Shown here in pieces: positions 15,405-23,716 of a stretch of 64,000 nucleotides of DNA (positions are counted from its first letter, which is position 1; every line of letters starts with the position of its first letter). The stretch lies in contig NZ_CP152407.1 in assembly GCF_038958875.1 (NCBI RefSeq), forward strand, positions 2,549,501-2,613,500, read 5' to 3'. The position numbers were made by a program, and so were the translations under genes. The notes beneath the pieces were generated by a model, which saw only the letters and a list, made by a program, of their open reading frames with translations, was not told the origin of the DNA and ran no database searches. The stretch is from Acidovorax sp. FHTAMBA (GTDB taxonomy: Bacteria > Pseudomonadota > Gammaproteobacteria > Burkholderiales > Burkholderiaceae_C).

Positions 15405-17090
15405 ATGCGTCCTCATCACAAATTCTGGCCCCGCCGTCTGCCCAAGGCCATCACGCTGCCATCCACCTCGCTGTGGGACAACCTGGCCATCAGCGCGCGC
15501 CGCTATCCGGACAAGGCGGCGCTGGTCTTTTTTGGCCGCACGCTGAGCTACCTGCAATTGATGCAGGGGGCCGAGCGCCTGGCCGCACGGCTGGCACAAC
15601 TGGGCGTGCAGCGCGGCGACCGGGTGGTGCTGTGCATGCAGAACTGCCCGCAGCTTGTGATGGCCCATTTCGCCATCCTGCGGGCCAACGCGGTGGTGGT
15701 GCCCGTCAACCCCATGAACCGGGCCGAGGAGCTCAAGCACTACATCACCGACCCCGATACCAAGGTGGCTTTCACCACGGGTGATCTCGCGCCCGAGCTG
15801 GCCAAGGCCAGCAACGCGCTGCCCGGTGCCGAGCGGCTGGCGCACCTGGTGGTCACGCAGTTCACCGATGCGTTTGATGCGGGTGTGTCCGGTATCGACG
15901 CGCCGCCCGAAGCCTGGTCGGAGTGGCTGGGTACGCGGCACCCGCTGCCGGGGCTCGACGGCGGCCAGGTCCACACCTGGACAGATGTCGTGGACTGCGC
16001 GGAGGCGCCGCCCGAGCTGGTGGTGGGGCCCAGCGACCTGGCGCTGCTGCCTTACACCAGTGGTACCACCGGCCTGCCCAAGGGCTGCATGCACCTGCAC
16101 AAAAGCATCATGCACAACGCGGTGGCGAGCAGCCTGTGGGGCAACGGCTCGGTGGACAACGTGACGCTGGCGGTGGTGCCCATGTTCCACATTACCGGCA
16201 TGGTGAGCGTGATGCATGCGTCCATCTACAGCGCGGCCACCCTGGTGATCATGCCCCGGTGGGACCGCGACCTGGCAGGGCGCCTGATCTCGCGCTACCA
16301 GGTGACCAACTGGACCAACATCCCCACCATGGTCATCGACCTGCTGGGCAGCCCGAACTTTGCGAGCTACGACCTGTCGAGCCTGGTCTACATTGGCGGT
16401 GGCGGTGCCGCCATGCCGCAGGCGGTGGCCCAGCGACTGCTGGAGCAGTACGGCCTGCGCTACGCAGAAGGCTATGGGCTGACGGAAACCGCAGCGCCGT
16501 CGCACTCCAACCCGCCAGACCACCCCAAGCAGCAGTGCCTGGGCATTCCTTTCATGAGCACCGATGCGCGGGTGATCGACCCGGACACCCTGCAGGAGGT
16601 GCCCGTGGGCGAGCAGGGCGAGATAATCATCCACGGCCCCGAGGTGTTTGAAGGCTACTGGAAGCGCCCGGACGCCACGGAGGCTGCGTTCATTGACTTT
16701 GAGGGCAAGCGGTTCTTCCGCTCGGGCGACCTGGGGCGCATGGACGAAGACGGCTACTTCTTCCTGACCGACCGGCTCAAGCGCATGATCAATGCGAGTG
16801 GCTTCAAGGTGTGGCCGGCCGAGGTGGAGGCTCTGATGTTCCGCCACCCCGCCATCCAGGAGGCCTGCATCATTGCCACCAAGGACAGCTACCGGGGCGA
16901 GACCGTGAAAGCGGTGGTGGTGTTGCGCGCCACGCACCAGGACACCACCGAGCAGCAGATCATCGACTGGTGCCGCGAGAACATGGCCGTGTACAAGGTG
17001 CCGCGCATCGTTCAGTTTGTCAGCGCACTGCCCAAGAGCGGGAGCGGCAAGGTCATGTGGCGGGCCTTGCAGGAGCAGGAAGCGCAGTAG
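15405..17090 (+). CDS. Acyl-CoA synthetase (AMP-forming), long-chain fatty acid type
   Basis: A 561-residue ANL-superfamily enzyme that activates a carboxylic acid with ATP and CoA. The AMP-binding motif is LPYTSGTTGLPKGCMH; the aryl/acyl pocket motif is YAEGYGLTETAAPSH; hinge and C-terminal motifs are GDLGRMDEDGYFFLTDRLKR and PKSGSGKVMWR with the catalytic lysine. The fatty-acid assignment is by overall pattern. AAAGGA lies 12 bases before the ATG. The frame is open for 700 bases upstream but without conserved sequence. It is convergent with the PilZ gene 11 bases downstream. Confidence 0.9.
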   Translation: MRPHHKFWPRRLPKAITLPSTSLWDNLAISARRYPDKAALVFFGRTLSYLQLMQGAERLAARLAQLGVQRGDRVVLCMQNCPQLVMAHFAILRANAVVVPVNPMNRAEELKHYITDPDTKVAFTTGDLAPELAKASNALPGAERLAHLVVTQFTDAFDAGVSGIDAPPEAWSEWLGTRHPLPGLDGGQVHTWTDVVDCAEAPPELVVGPSDLALLPYTSGTTGLPKGCMHLHKSIMHNAVASSLWGNGSVDNVTLAVVPMFHITGMVSVMHASIYSAATLVIMPRWDRDLAGRLISRYQVTNWTNIPTMVIDLLGSPNFASYDLSSLVYIGGGGAAMPQAVAQRLLEQYGLRYAEGYGLTETAAPSHSNPPDHPKQQCLGIPFMSTDARVIDPDTLQEVPVGEQGEIIIHGPEVFEGYWKRPDATEAAFIDFEGKRFFRSGDLGRMDEDGYFFLTDRLKRMINASGFKVWPAEVEALMFRHPAIQEACIIATKDSYRGETVKAVVVLRATHQDTTEQQIIDWCRENMAVYKVPRIVQFVSALPKSGSGKVMWRALQEQEAQ

Positions 17091-17101
17091 CCCGCCGGTT
17101 C

Positions 17102-17476
17102 TCAGTGGGTGGGGCTGGCACCCGTCAGCTCGACCAGGTCCCGTTCCAGCAGGGCCGGGTCTCCCAGTTGCAGCTCGATGAGGCGGCGCAGGTGGGTGAC
17201 GCTGTCCAGGTCGATGCCCCGGCACAGCAGGCCGGTGTGCAGGCCTTCCACGTGCGCCACTTCGGCGGACATGGCGATGTGATTGCCGGTTTCTGCCAGC
17301 GGAATGGTGATCTGGCAGAGCATGCCCGGCTCCAGACCCGCTTGCGCGGGCGCAACGATCAGTGCGCCCTTGAGGGACAGGTCCTGCACATGCACGCTGA
17401 AGGCATTGCTGGACGTGGTAAGCAGGGCGGGTGCATCGAAACTGACGCGAACGAAGTGACGGCGTTCATGGGGCAT
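17102..17476 (-). CDS. PilZ domain c-di-GMP receptor
   Basis: A 124-residue single-domain protein. The c-di-GMP binding signature is present as R-H-F-V-R (RxxxR) in ERRHFVRV and as DLSLKGA (D/NxSxxG) about 25 residues later. PilZ proteins bind cyclic di-GMP and alter motility, adhesion or secretion through partners. It is divergent from a GGDEF-EAL enzyme, suggesting joint control or a local signalling pair. Confidence 0.9.
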   Translation of the reverse strand: MPHERRHFVRVSFDAPALLTTSSNAFSVHVQDLSLKGALIVAPAQAGLEPGMLCQITIPLAETGNHIAMSAEVAHVEGLHTGLLCRGIDLDSVTHLRRLIELQLGDPALLERDLVELTGASPTH

Positions 17477-17610
17477 CGCTGTCTCCTGGGCGGGGCTTGG
17501 TGTGGTTACATGCTACTCCAAGGCCGTACGCAGATTCCCATTGGCGGTATTTGCAAGCATTCGTTACCATGGGGTGTCCATCCTCTGTGGAGCCTGATTT
17601 GAATCCTGGC

Positions 17611-20553
17611 ATGTACTGGCGTTGTCGATGGGGCTCGGGCCTGCGGTGGCTGGTGTTGCTGGCCGTGCTGGGCGCTGGCGCCATCGCATCGGCGGCGCCG
17701 CGCGAGCTGCGCGTGGGCGTATATGCCAACGAGCCCAAGGTTTTTTTTGGCGCCGATGGCAAGGCTGCAGGCATCTTTGTGGACCTGCTGGAGATGGTGG
17801 CCGCGCGGGAGCAATGGTCGCTCAGATATGTGCCGTGCAACTGGCAAGATTGCCTGGACGCCCTGCGCGAGGGGCGGCTTGATCTCATGCCCGATGTGGC
17901 CCGGTCAGACCAGCGCGACATCCTGTTTGACTTTCACAGCCTGCCGGTGCTGCACAGCTGGTCACAGATCTACCGTGCGCCGGGAAGCCCCATCTATTCG
18001 ATGCTTGACCTGCAGGGCAAGCGCGTGGCGGTGCTGGAGGGTTCGGTGCAGCGTGCCGCTTTCAGCAACATGATGGACAGCTTCGGCATCCAGGTCACGC
18101 TGGTGGATGCCTCCAGCTTCACGGGCGCGTTTGCCATGGTGCAGCAGGGCGAGGCCGATGCGGTGATCGCCAACCATCGGTTCGGCAACCTGTATTCGCA
18201 GCGCTACGGCATGGTGGACTCGGGCATCGTGTTCCAGCCTGCAGCCTTGTTCTTTGCCACGGGCGCAGGGCGCAATGCCGATGTGCTGGCGGCGATAGAC
18301 CGGTCGGTCAAGGACTGGCGCAGCGGTGCCGACCCGGCGTACGCGAAGGTTTTGCGCCGCTGGAGTGCGGCTGATGAGCCGGTGCGGATTGCGCCCTGGA
18401 TCTGGTGGGGGCTGGGTGGGCTGCTGGCCTTCAGCCTGCTGGCGGCGCTGTCGGTGGTCGTGCTGCGCCGCAAGGTGCAGGAACGCACGCGCCACCTCAA
18501 GGACAGCGAGCAGAAGCTTGCGACCATTCTGGACAGCGTGGGTGCGTTCATTTACATCAAGGGCAAGGACTACCATTACCAGTACGCCAATCACCATACG
18601 CTCCAGTACTTTGGCCTGCCCTCGCAGGAGGTTGTGGGCAAGGACGATGGGGCTTTTTTTGACGCTGCCACTGCGCAATCGCTGCGCGCCAATGACCGGC
18701 GCGTGCTGGAGGACGGTGAGAGCCTGGAGGTGGAGGAGCTCAATACCCCGGCGACAGGCGCCCCGCAGCGGGCGTTTCTTTCGGTGAAGATTCCGCTGCG
18801 CGATGCGAAAGGCAGCGTGGTTGCGCTGTGCGGTATTTCGACCGACATCACCGAGCGCCGCAAGGCCGAGGAGTCGCTGCAGATTGCTGCCACGGTGTTC
18901 GAGTCGTTCGAGGGCATGATCGTGACGTCGCCGGACAAGCGCATCCTGCGGGCCAACCAGTCGTATGCACGGCTTACGGGCTACACCGTGGAGGAACTGG
19001 TGGGCCAGACGCCGCGCCTGCTGCAGTCGGGCCGACATGACGCGGCTTTTTATTCCAGCCTTGAGAACTCGCTGCACACCACCGGCATGTGGCAGGGCGA
19101 GGTGTGGAACCGGCGCAAGGACGGCGCGGAATACCCGGCGTGGATCACCATCACGGCGGTGCGCTCGCCCGAAGGCGAGATCACCCATTACGTGGGCACG
19201 CAGATCGACATCTCCAGCCGCAAGGCGGCCGAGGAAGAGATCCGCCTGCTGGCGTTCTACGACCCGCTCACGGGCCTGCCCAATCGCCGGCTCATGACCG
19301 ACCGGCTGCAGCACAGCCTGGCCGCCACAGCCCGCTCGGGTGCAGGGGGCGCGCTGCTGTTTGTGGACCTGGACAACTTCAAGGACCTGAACGACACCCA
19401 GGGCCATGAACTGGGCGACCAGCTGCTGCGCCAGGTGGGCGCCCGCCTGGCAGGCTGCGTGCGGGTGGGGGACACGGTGGCGCGCCTGGGGGGCGACGAG
19501 TTCGTGGTGGTGCTGGAGGGGCTCGCCGCCAACGTGCAGGAGGCCGCTGCCCAGGCCGAGACCGTGGGGCGCACGGTGCTGCAGGCGCTCAGCCAGCCCT
19601 ACCGGCTGGACGGCCATGAACACCACAGCTCCTGCAGCATCGGCATTGCGCTGTATGCCGATGCGCGGGGCTCGGTGGACGAACTGCTCAAGCACGGCGA
19701 CATGGCGATGTACCAGGCCAAGGGGGCAGGGCGAAACACCTTGCGGTTCTTCGACCCGCGCACGCAGGCCAACGTGACGGCGCGCACCTTGCTCGAAGCC
19801 GGTTTGCGCGAAGCGCTGCGGGACGGCCAGTTTCTGCTGCATTACCAGGCCCAGATCCGCGAGCACGACGGCATTGTGGGGGCCGAGGCGCTGGTGCGCT
19901 GGCAGCACCCGCAGCGTGGGCTGGTGTCCCCGGCCGAGTTCATTCCGGTGGCCGAGGCTTCGGGTCTCATCGTGCCGCTGGGCGCATGGATCCTGCGCAC
20001 CGCCTGCCTGCAACTGGTGGAGTGGGCCCGGAACCCCGTGACTGCGCGCTGGACGCTGGCCGTCAATGTGAGCGCACGGCAGTTCAGGCACAGCCAGTTT
20101 GTGGACGAGGTGCTGGGCGTGCTCGACGAGACCGGCGCCAACCCCCACCGCCTGAAGCTGGAGCTGACCGAAACGCTGCTGCTGGACGATGTGGAGGACA
20201 CCATCCAGCGCATGGCCACCCTGCGGGCGGTGGGCATCGGCTTTGCGCTGGACGACTTTGGCACCGGCTATTCCAGCCTGAGCTACCTCAAGCGTCTGCC
20301 GCTCGACCAGCTCAAGATCGACCAGGGCTTTGTGCGCGACCTGCTCACGGACACCAACGACGCGACCATAGCCCGCACCATCGTCACACTGGCGCAGAGC
20401 CTGGACCTCGGGGTGATTGCCGAAGGCGTGGAAACCGCCGAGCAGCGGGACATGCTCTCCAGCCTGGGTTGCCGTACCTGGCAAGGCTATCTGTTCGGAC
20501 GCCCCGGCCCCGCAGCCGACCTGCATGCGGCAGCGATGGGGGTCAATGCCTGA
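17611..20553 (+). CDS. Periplasmic-sensor PAS-GGDEF-EAL c-di-GMP enzyme
   Basis: A 980-residue inner-membrane protein. Signal peptide (about 1-28), periplasmic SBP_bac_3-type binding domain (about 30-250), membrane helix (WIWWGLGGLLAFSLLAALSV, about 265-287), PAS (about 300-415), second PAS (about 425-540, ending DISSRKAAEEE), GGDEF (about 550-705) and EAL (about 725-965). ARLGGDEFVVV is intact and preceded by RVGD, a possible inhibitory I-site. EALVRW, NVSARQ, ELTETLLL, DDFGTGYSS, LKIDQGF and AEGVET are intact, so both activities are possible. The start is uncertain (17497, 17569 or 17611); 17611 begins directly at a good signal peptide. Confidence 0.92.
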   Translation: MYWRCRWGSGLRWLVLLAVLGAGAIASAAPRELRVGVYANEPKVFFGADGKAAGIFVDLLEMVAAREQWSLRYVPCNWQDCLDALREGRLDLMPDVARSDQRDILFDFHSLPVLHSWSQIYRAPGSPIYSMLDLQGKRVAVLEGSVQRAAFSNMMDSFGIQVTLVDASSFTGAFAMVQQGEADAVIANHRFGNLYSQRYGMVDSGIVFQPAALFFATGAGRNADVLAAIDRSVKDWRSGADPAYAKVLRRWSAADEPVRIAPWIWWGLGGLLAFSLLAALSVVVLRRKVQERTRHLKDSEQKLATILDSVGAFIYIKGKDYHYQYANHHTLQYFGLPSQEVVGKDDGAFFDAATAQSLRANDRRVLEDGESLEVEELNTPATGAPQRAFLSVKIPLRDAKGSVVALCGISTDITERRKAEESLQIAATVFESFEGMIVTSPDKRILRANQSYARLTGYTVEELVGQTPRLLQSGRHDAAFYSSLENSLHTTGMWQGEVWNRRKDGAEYPAWITITAVRSPEGEITHYVGTQIDISSRKAAEEEIRLLAFYDPLTGLPNRRLMTDRLQHSLAATARSGAGGALLFVDLDNFKDLNDTQGHELGDQLLRQVGARLAGCVRVGDTVARLGGDEFVVVLEGLAANVQEAAAQAETVGRTVLQALSQPYRLDGHEHHSSCSIGIALYADARGSVDELLKHGDMAMYQAKGAGRNTLRFFDPRTQANVTARTLLEAGLREALRDGQFLLHYQAQIREHDGIVGAEALVRWQHPQRGLVSPAEFIPVAEASGLIVPLGAWILRTACLQLVEWARNPVTARWTLAVNVSARQFRHSQFVDEVLGVLDETGANPHRLKLELTETLLLDDVEDTIQRMATLRAVGIGFALDDFGTGYSSLSYLKRLPLDQLKIDQGFVRDLLTDTNDATIARTIVTLAQSLDLGVIAEGVETAEQRDMLSSLGCRTWQGYLFGRPGPAADLHAAAMGVNA

Positions 20554-20561
20554 CACGCCTC

Positions 20562-20617
20562 ATAAAAATGATAGCTGCAGGCGCATGCTGCATAAGCGCT
20601 GGAGGCCGATTTGGCTT
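20562..20617 (+). repeat. Dispersed AGCTGC/AAGCGC repeat, copy 5
   Basis: It reads ATGATAGCTGCAGGCGCATG, CTGCAT, then AAGCGCTGGAGGCC and GATTTGGC. It follows the GGDEF-EAL gene. Confidence 0.8.
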
Positions 20618-20795
20618 AGAAACGACTTGGATGTGAATTCCGCGGGCACCGATGTTGTCGCCATTTGCTTACATTTTTAACCTGCGGGGGGGTATATCTT
20701 GGCGATGGCTTTGTTACAAATGCAGGCCGACATGCTGACGATGACCACGTGCACCTGCCGTGCCATCCAGGCGTGGCAAAAACAAGGAGTTCCCC

Positions 20796-21287
20796 ATGAA
20801 AAACAATGCCCTTCAAACCCTTCGCCTGCTTCTTTCGGGCGCGGCTGCAGGCCTGCTGCTCGCAGCCGCAGGCGCCGCCCACGCACAGGCCTATGTCAAC
20901 GCCACCGTGGGAGGCGAGCTGGCACCTGGCGTGTACGGCCGCATCAACATCGGCAACGCGCCACCGCCTCCGCTGATCTACGCCGAGCCGGTCATCATCC
21001 ACCGCCCGGCCGTGGTGGTACCGCGCTCGCCAATCTATCTGTATGTACCGCCCGGCCACGCCAAGAACTGGGGCAAGCACTGTGCCCGCTACAACGCGTG
21101 CAGTCAGCCTGTGTACTTTGTGCAGGAGCCGCCTCCACGCCGGGGCCCGCCACCGTACAGCCACGGTCGCTATGACCGCCAGGATCGCCATTGGGACGAC
21201 GATCACCGGCACGGGGGCAAAGCCGACCGTGGGCGCGGCCATGGCAAGGACAAAGACAAGGACAAAGGGCGCAAGCACCGCGACTGA
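20796..21287 (+). CDS. Small secreted basic protein, function unknown
   Basis: A 163-residue protein with a clear signal peptide (about 1-31, cut near AHA-QA). The mature part has a GVYGRINIG segment, a proline-rich stretch, then PPGHAKNWGKHCARYNACSQ with a paired-cysteine motif. The tail is strongly charged with His-, Arg-, Asp- and Lys-rich repeats (KDKDKDKG). Comparable small proteins occur in Comamonadaceae without known function. AAGGAG lies 7 bases before the ATG. Confidence 0.75.
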   Translation: MKNNALQTLRLLLSGAAAGLLLAAAGAAHAQAYVNATVGGELAPGVYGRINIGNAPPPPLIYAEPVIIHRPAVVVPRSPIYLYVPPGHAKNWGKHCARYNACSQPVYFVQEPPPRRGPPPYSHGRYDRQDRHWDDDHRHGGKADRGRGHGKDKDKDKGRKHRD

Positions 21288-21360
21288 AGGGCGCGTCGCC
21301 GTGATGTGATCAACGGCTGTTGGCAGCGAGACCGCAGTACCAGCGGTTAAGCTTTGCCCC

Positions 21361-22140
21361 ATGGCCCACGTCACTTTCGCTCCCCCGTTCACTGCTCCCA
21401 CCGAAGTCGTCCACCAGCTGCGCCAGCACGGGTATGCCGTGCTGGCGCCTTCCGATGTGGCACGCTGGGTGGGCTGCGACCTTGCCGCGTTGATGGCGCT
21501 GAATGCCGACTGGGCAGGCTTGCCCCCCGATGACTTTCTCAAGGATGGCGGCCGCTACCGGCGGCGGCGCCACGCCTGCTTTGTGGTGCAGAGCGGCCAC
21601 ATGCAGCAGGTGCCCCACCGTGCGCACTGGCAGCCGGTGGAATACAACGCCTTGCACGGCGGCATGGAGCGCTGGTTTGCGCCCATGGAGGCGGCCACCG
21701 TGGCGCAGCCCGTGTGGCGCCAGCTGCTTACAGCGCTGGCAGGCGTGTCTGACGCGGTGTTTGCGGGCCCACGGGCCCCGGTGCCCTGGTTTGTGGAGGC
21801 GCACCAGTTTCGCATCGACACCACGGATGGCATCGGACGGCCCACCCCCGAGGGGGCACACCGCGACGGGGTTGACCTGGTGGCCGTGTTTCTGGTCGGC
21901 CGCGAGGGCGTGAAGGGCGGCGAGACCCGTGTGTTCGAAGCCGCCGGCCCGGCTGGCCAGCGCTTCACGCTCACCGAGCCATGGTCCCTGCTGCTGCTCG
22001 ACGACGCCCGCATGATCCACGAGACCACGCCCATCCAGCCGATGGCGGCAGCGGGCCACCGCGACACCCTGGTCATCACGTGCCGCAGGGGCAGCTTTCA
22101 GGGGGCGGACGCGGTGGAGCCGCCTGCACTGGCGGCCTGA
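21361..22140 (+). CDS. 2OG-Fe(II) dioxygenase family protein
   Basis: A 259-residue protein resembling PF10014 (2OG-Fe dioxygenase, BsmA-like). The iron ligands are H-x-D in EGAHRDGVDLV and a distal His in DARMIHETTPI; a downstream Arg in HRDTLVITCR would bind 2-oxoglutarate. FVEAHQFRID and GGETRVFEAAG also fit. Members hydroxylate free amino acids in some bacteria; the substrate here is unknown. It lies 73 bases after the small secreted protein in the same direction. Confidence 0.85.
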   Translation: MAHVTFAPPFTAPTEVVHQLRQHGYAVLAPSDVARWVGCDLAALMALNADWAGLPPDDFLKDGGRYRRRRHACFVVQSGHMQQVPHRAHWQPVEYNALHGGMERWFAPMEAATVAQPVWRQLLTALAGVSDAVFAGPRAPVPWFVEAHQFRIDTTDGIGRPTPEGAHRDGVDLVAVFLVGREGVKGGETRVFEAAGPAGQRFTLTEPWSLLLLDDARMIHETTPIQPMAAAGHRDTLVITCRRGSFQGADAVEPPALAA

Positions 22141-22260
22141 ACAATCCCTTTGGAACTGCATTGAATTTGATGCGAATCAAGATGCGCGGTAAGGTGGGCG
22201 TTCACACTGGTTCGTGTGGGCCACAAGCCCGCCACAACATTCAACCCAAGGAGAAGCACC

Positions 22261-22698
22261 ATGTTCAAACACATTCTGGTTCCGGTCGACGGCTCTGATA
22301 CGTCGATGCTGGCCGTGTCCAAGGCCGCCGGGCTGGCCAAAACCTTTGGCAGCGCCGTGACGGCGGTCTACGTGGTAGATCCCTATCCTTTCACCGGCGT
22401 CGGGGCTGACTTTGCCTACGGCCAGGCCCAGTACATCAATGCCGCCACCGCCGAGGCCAACACGGCCCTGGAAGCCACCCGCAAAGCCATGGCCGATGCC
22501 GGTGTGCCGGTGACCACCGTGGTGGGCGAGGGACATGCAGTGCACGACGGAATCCTGCGCGCCCTGGAGAGCACGGGCGCCGACCTGATCGTGATGGGTT
22601 CGCACGGGCGCCGTGGGCTGGAAAAGCTGGTGCTCGGCAGCGTCACCCAGCGCGTGCTGGGCGTGGTCCATATCCCCGTGCTGGTGGTGCGCGACTAG
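22261..22698 (+). CDS. Universal stress protein UspA family
   Basis: A 145-residue single-domain Usp. MFKHILVPVDGSDTS at the N-terminus and the ATP-binding GSHGRRGLEKLVLGSVTQRV near the C-terminus are classical. AAGGAGAAG lies directly upstream of the ATG. It is probably monocistronic and ends 18 bases before a nine-base tandem repeat and a terminator shared with msrA. Confidence 0.93.
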   Translation: MFKHILVPVDGSDTSMLAVSKAAGLAKTFGSAVTAVYVVDPYPFTGVGADFAYGQAQYINAATAEANTALEATRKAMADAGVPVTTVVGEGHAVHDGILRALESTGADLIVMGSHGRRGLEKLVLGSVTQRVLGVVHIPVLVVRD

Positions 22699-22715
22699 GC
22701 GCGGCACTCGGTAGC

Positions 22716-22787
22716 GCGCACTAAGCGCAATACGCGCACTAAGCGCAATACCCGCAATACGCGCAATACGCGCAATACGCGCATTCT
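22716..22787. repeat. Nine-base tandem repeat
   Basis: Eight consecutive nine-base units, consensus GCGCAATAC. Variants are GCGCACTAA (units 1 and 3), CCGCAATAC (unit 5) and GCGCATTCT (unit 8). It lies between uspA and the shared terminator and is likely to vary in copy number. Confidence 0.9.
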
Positions 22788-22789
22788 GC

Positions 22790-22817
22790 AAAACGGCTCC
22801 TGGATGGAGCCGTTTTG
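22790..22817. terminator. Bidirectional terminator between uspA and msrA
   Basis: AAAACGGCTCC-TGGAT-GGAGCCGTTTT, a perfect stem with A and T flanks usable from both strands. Confidence 0.92.
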
Positions 22818-22825
22818 TTTGGGGT

Positions 22826-23623
22826 TCAGCGTGGCGCTTGCCCGGCCACCAGCACCGGCGTATCGCGAAAACGCTCGGGCAGCAAAGCCTCAAGCTGCGC
22901 GATCTTGGGGCGGTCGTACGTGGCGATGTAGATGGAGTGCGGGTTGCGCGTCGCGTAGTCCTGGTGTTCGTCTTCTGCCGGGTAGAAGGCGTCCAGCGGG
23001 GCCAGCGTGGTCGCGATCTTGCGCGCCAGCAGCTGGGTGGCGTCGAGCTGCGCGATGTACTGCTGGGCAACCCCGTGCTCATCGGGCGTGGAGTAAAAAA
23101 TGGCAGACCGGTATTGCGGCCCGTAGTCGGGCCCCTGGCGGTCGATTTCGGTCGGGTCGTGCGCCACCGAAAAGAAGATCTGCAGAAGCTGCCCATAGCT
23201 CACCACCTGCGGGTCGTAGGTAATCGCAACGGCCTCGGCGTGACCTGTTTTACCGGAACTGACCATCGGGTAGCTGGCCGTCTCTTTGCTGCCGCCTGCA
23301 TACCCCGACACGGCATTCAGTACCCCCTGTGTGTGCTGGAACACAGCCTGCACGCCCCAGAAGCAGCCGCCTGCAAATACGGCAGTGGCGGTGGCCGACG
23401 GGCTGGGCGCCTTCACATCAGTCTCTGGAGGCGGCAGCGCCACCGAGGGTCGGGCGCCGGACGTGGCGCCCGCATACAGCAAGGCCGCGAGCATCAGCAC
23501 GCCCACCAGCACCAGCAGCTTGGAGCCGATGTTGGATGGGGGCTGGGGTGCGGTGGTTGCCGCAGAGTCCGGCGGGCCAGATGCCCCGTGGCGTTGCGCG
23601 GGCTTGTGGGGAGGTTGCGGCAC
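22826..23623 (-). CDS. msrA: Membrane-anchored peptide methionine-S-sulfoxide reductase
   Basis: A 265-residue protein. The C-terminal 185 residues are an MsrA domain with the catalytic FAGGCFWGVQAVF, SGYAGGSKETASYPMVSSG and EDEHQDYATRNP. Before it lie a proline- and alanine-rich cytoplasmic stretch (1-32) and one membrane helix (KLLVLVGVLMLAALLYAG, about 34-52), so the enzyme would face the periplasm. Typical MsrA is cytosolic and near 180-210 residues. It repairs oxidised methionine in proteins. It is convergent with uspA. Confidence 0.92.
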   Translation of the reverse strand: MPQPPHKPAQRHGASGPPDSAATTAPQPPSNIGSKLLVLVGVLMLAALLYAGATSGARPSVALPPPETDVKAPSPSATATAVFAGGCFWGVQAVFQHTQGVLNAVSGYAGGSKETASYPMVSSGKTGHAEAVAITYDPQVVSYGQLLQIFFSVAHDPTEIDRQGPDYGPQYRSAIFYSTPDEHGVAQQYIAQLDATQLLARKIATTLAPLDAFYPAEDEHQDYATRNPHSIYIATYDRPKIAQLEALLPERFRDTPVLVAGQAPR

Positions 23624-23716
23624 GGTAAAGGCTCCTGGGCCACGGCCTGCACGCAGGTGCCTGGGGCCATGGGCGGCTGTGGTCGGCCAGGGGCGCCGGC
23701 CGCGCGTCAGGTCACC

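Noticed and set aside
17962..20556. Open frame of 864 codons antisense to the periplasmic-sensor GGDEF-EAL gene
   Set aside because: It lies fully inside a gene with clear domains. Its His-, Gln- and Arg-rich composition is the usual shadow of high-GC coding DNA. Similar shadows at 3749-5929, 58324-60618, 30122-32140 and 45139-47163 were dismissed for the same reason.
22716..22787. Regular repeats considered as a CRISPR array
   Set aside because: Units are nine bases with no spacers and there are no cas genes.
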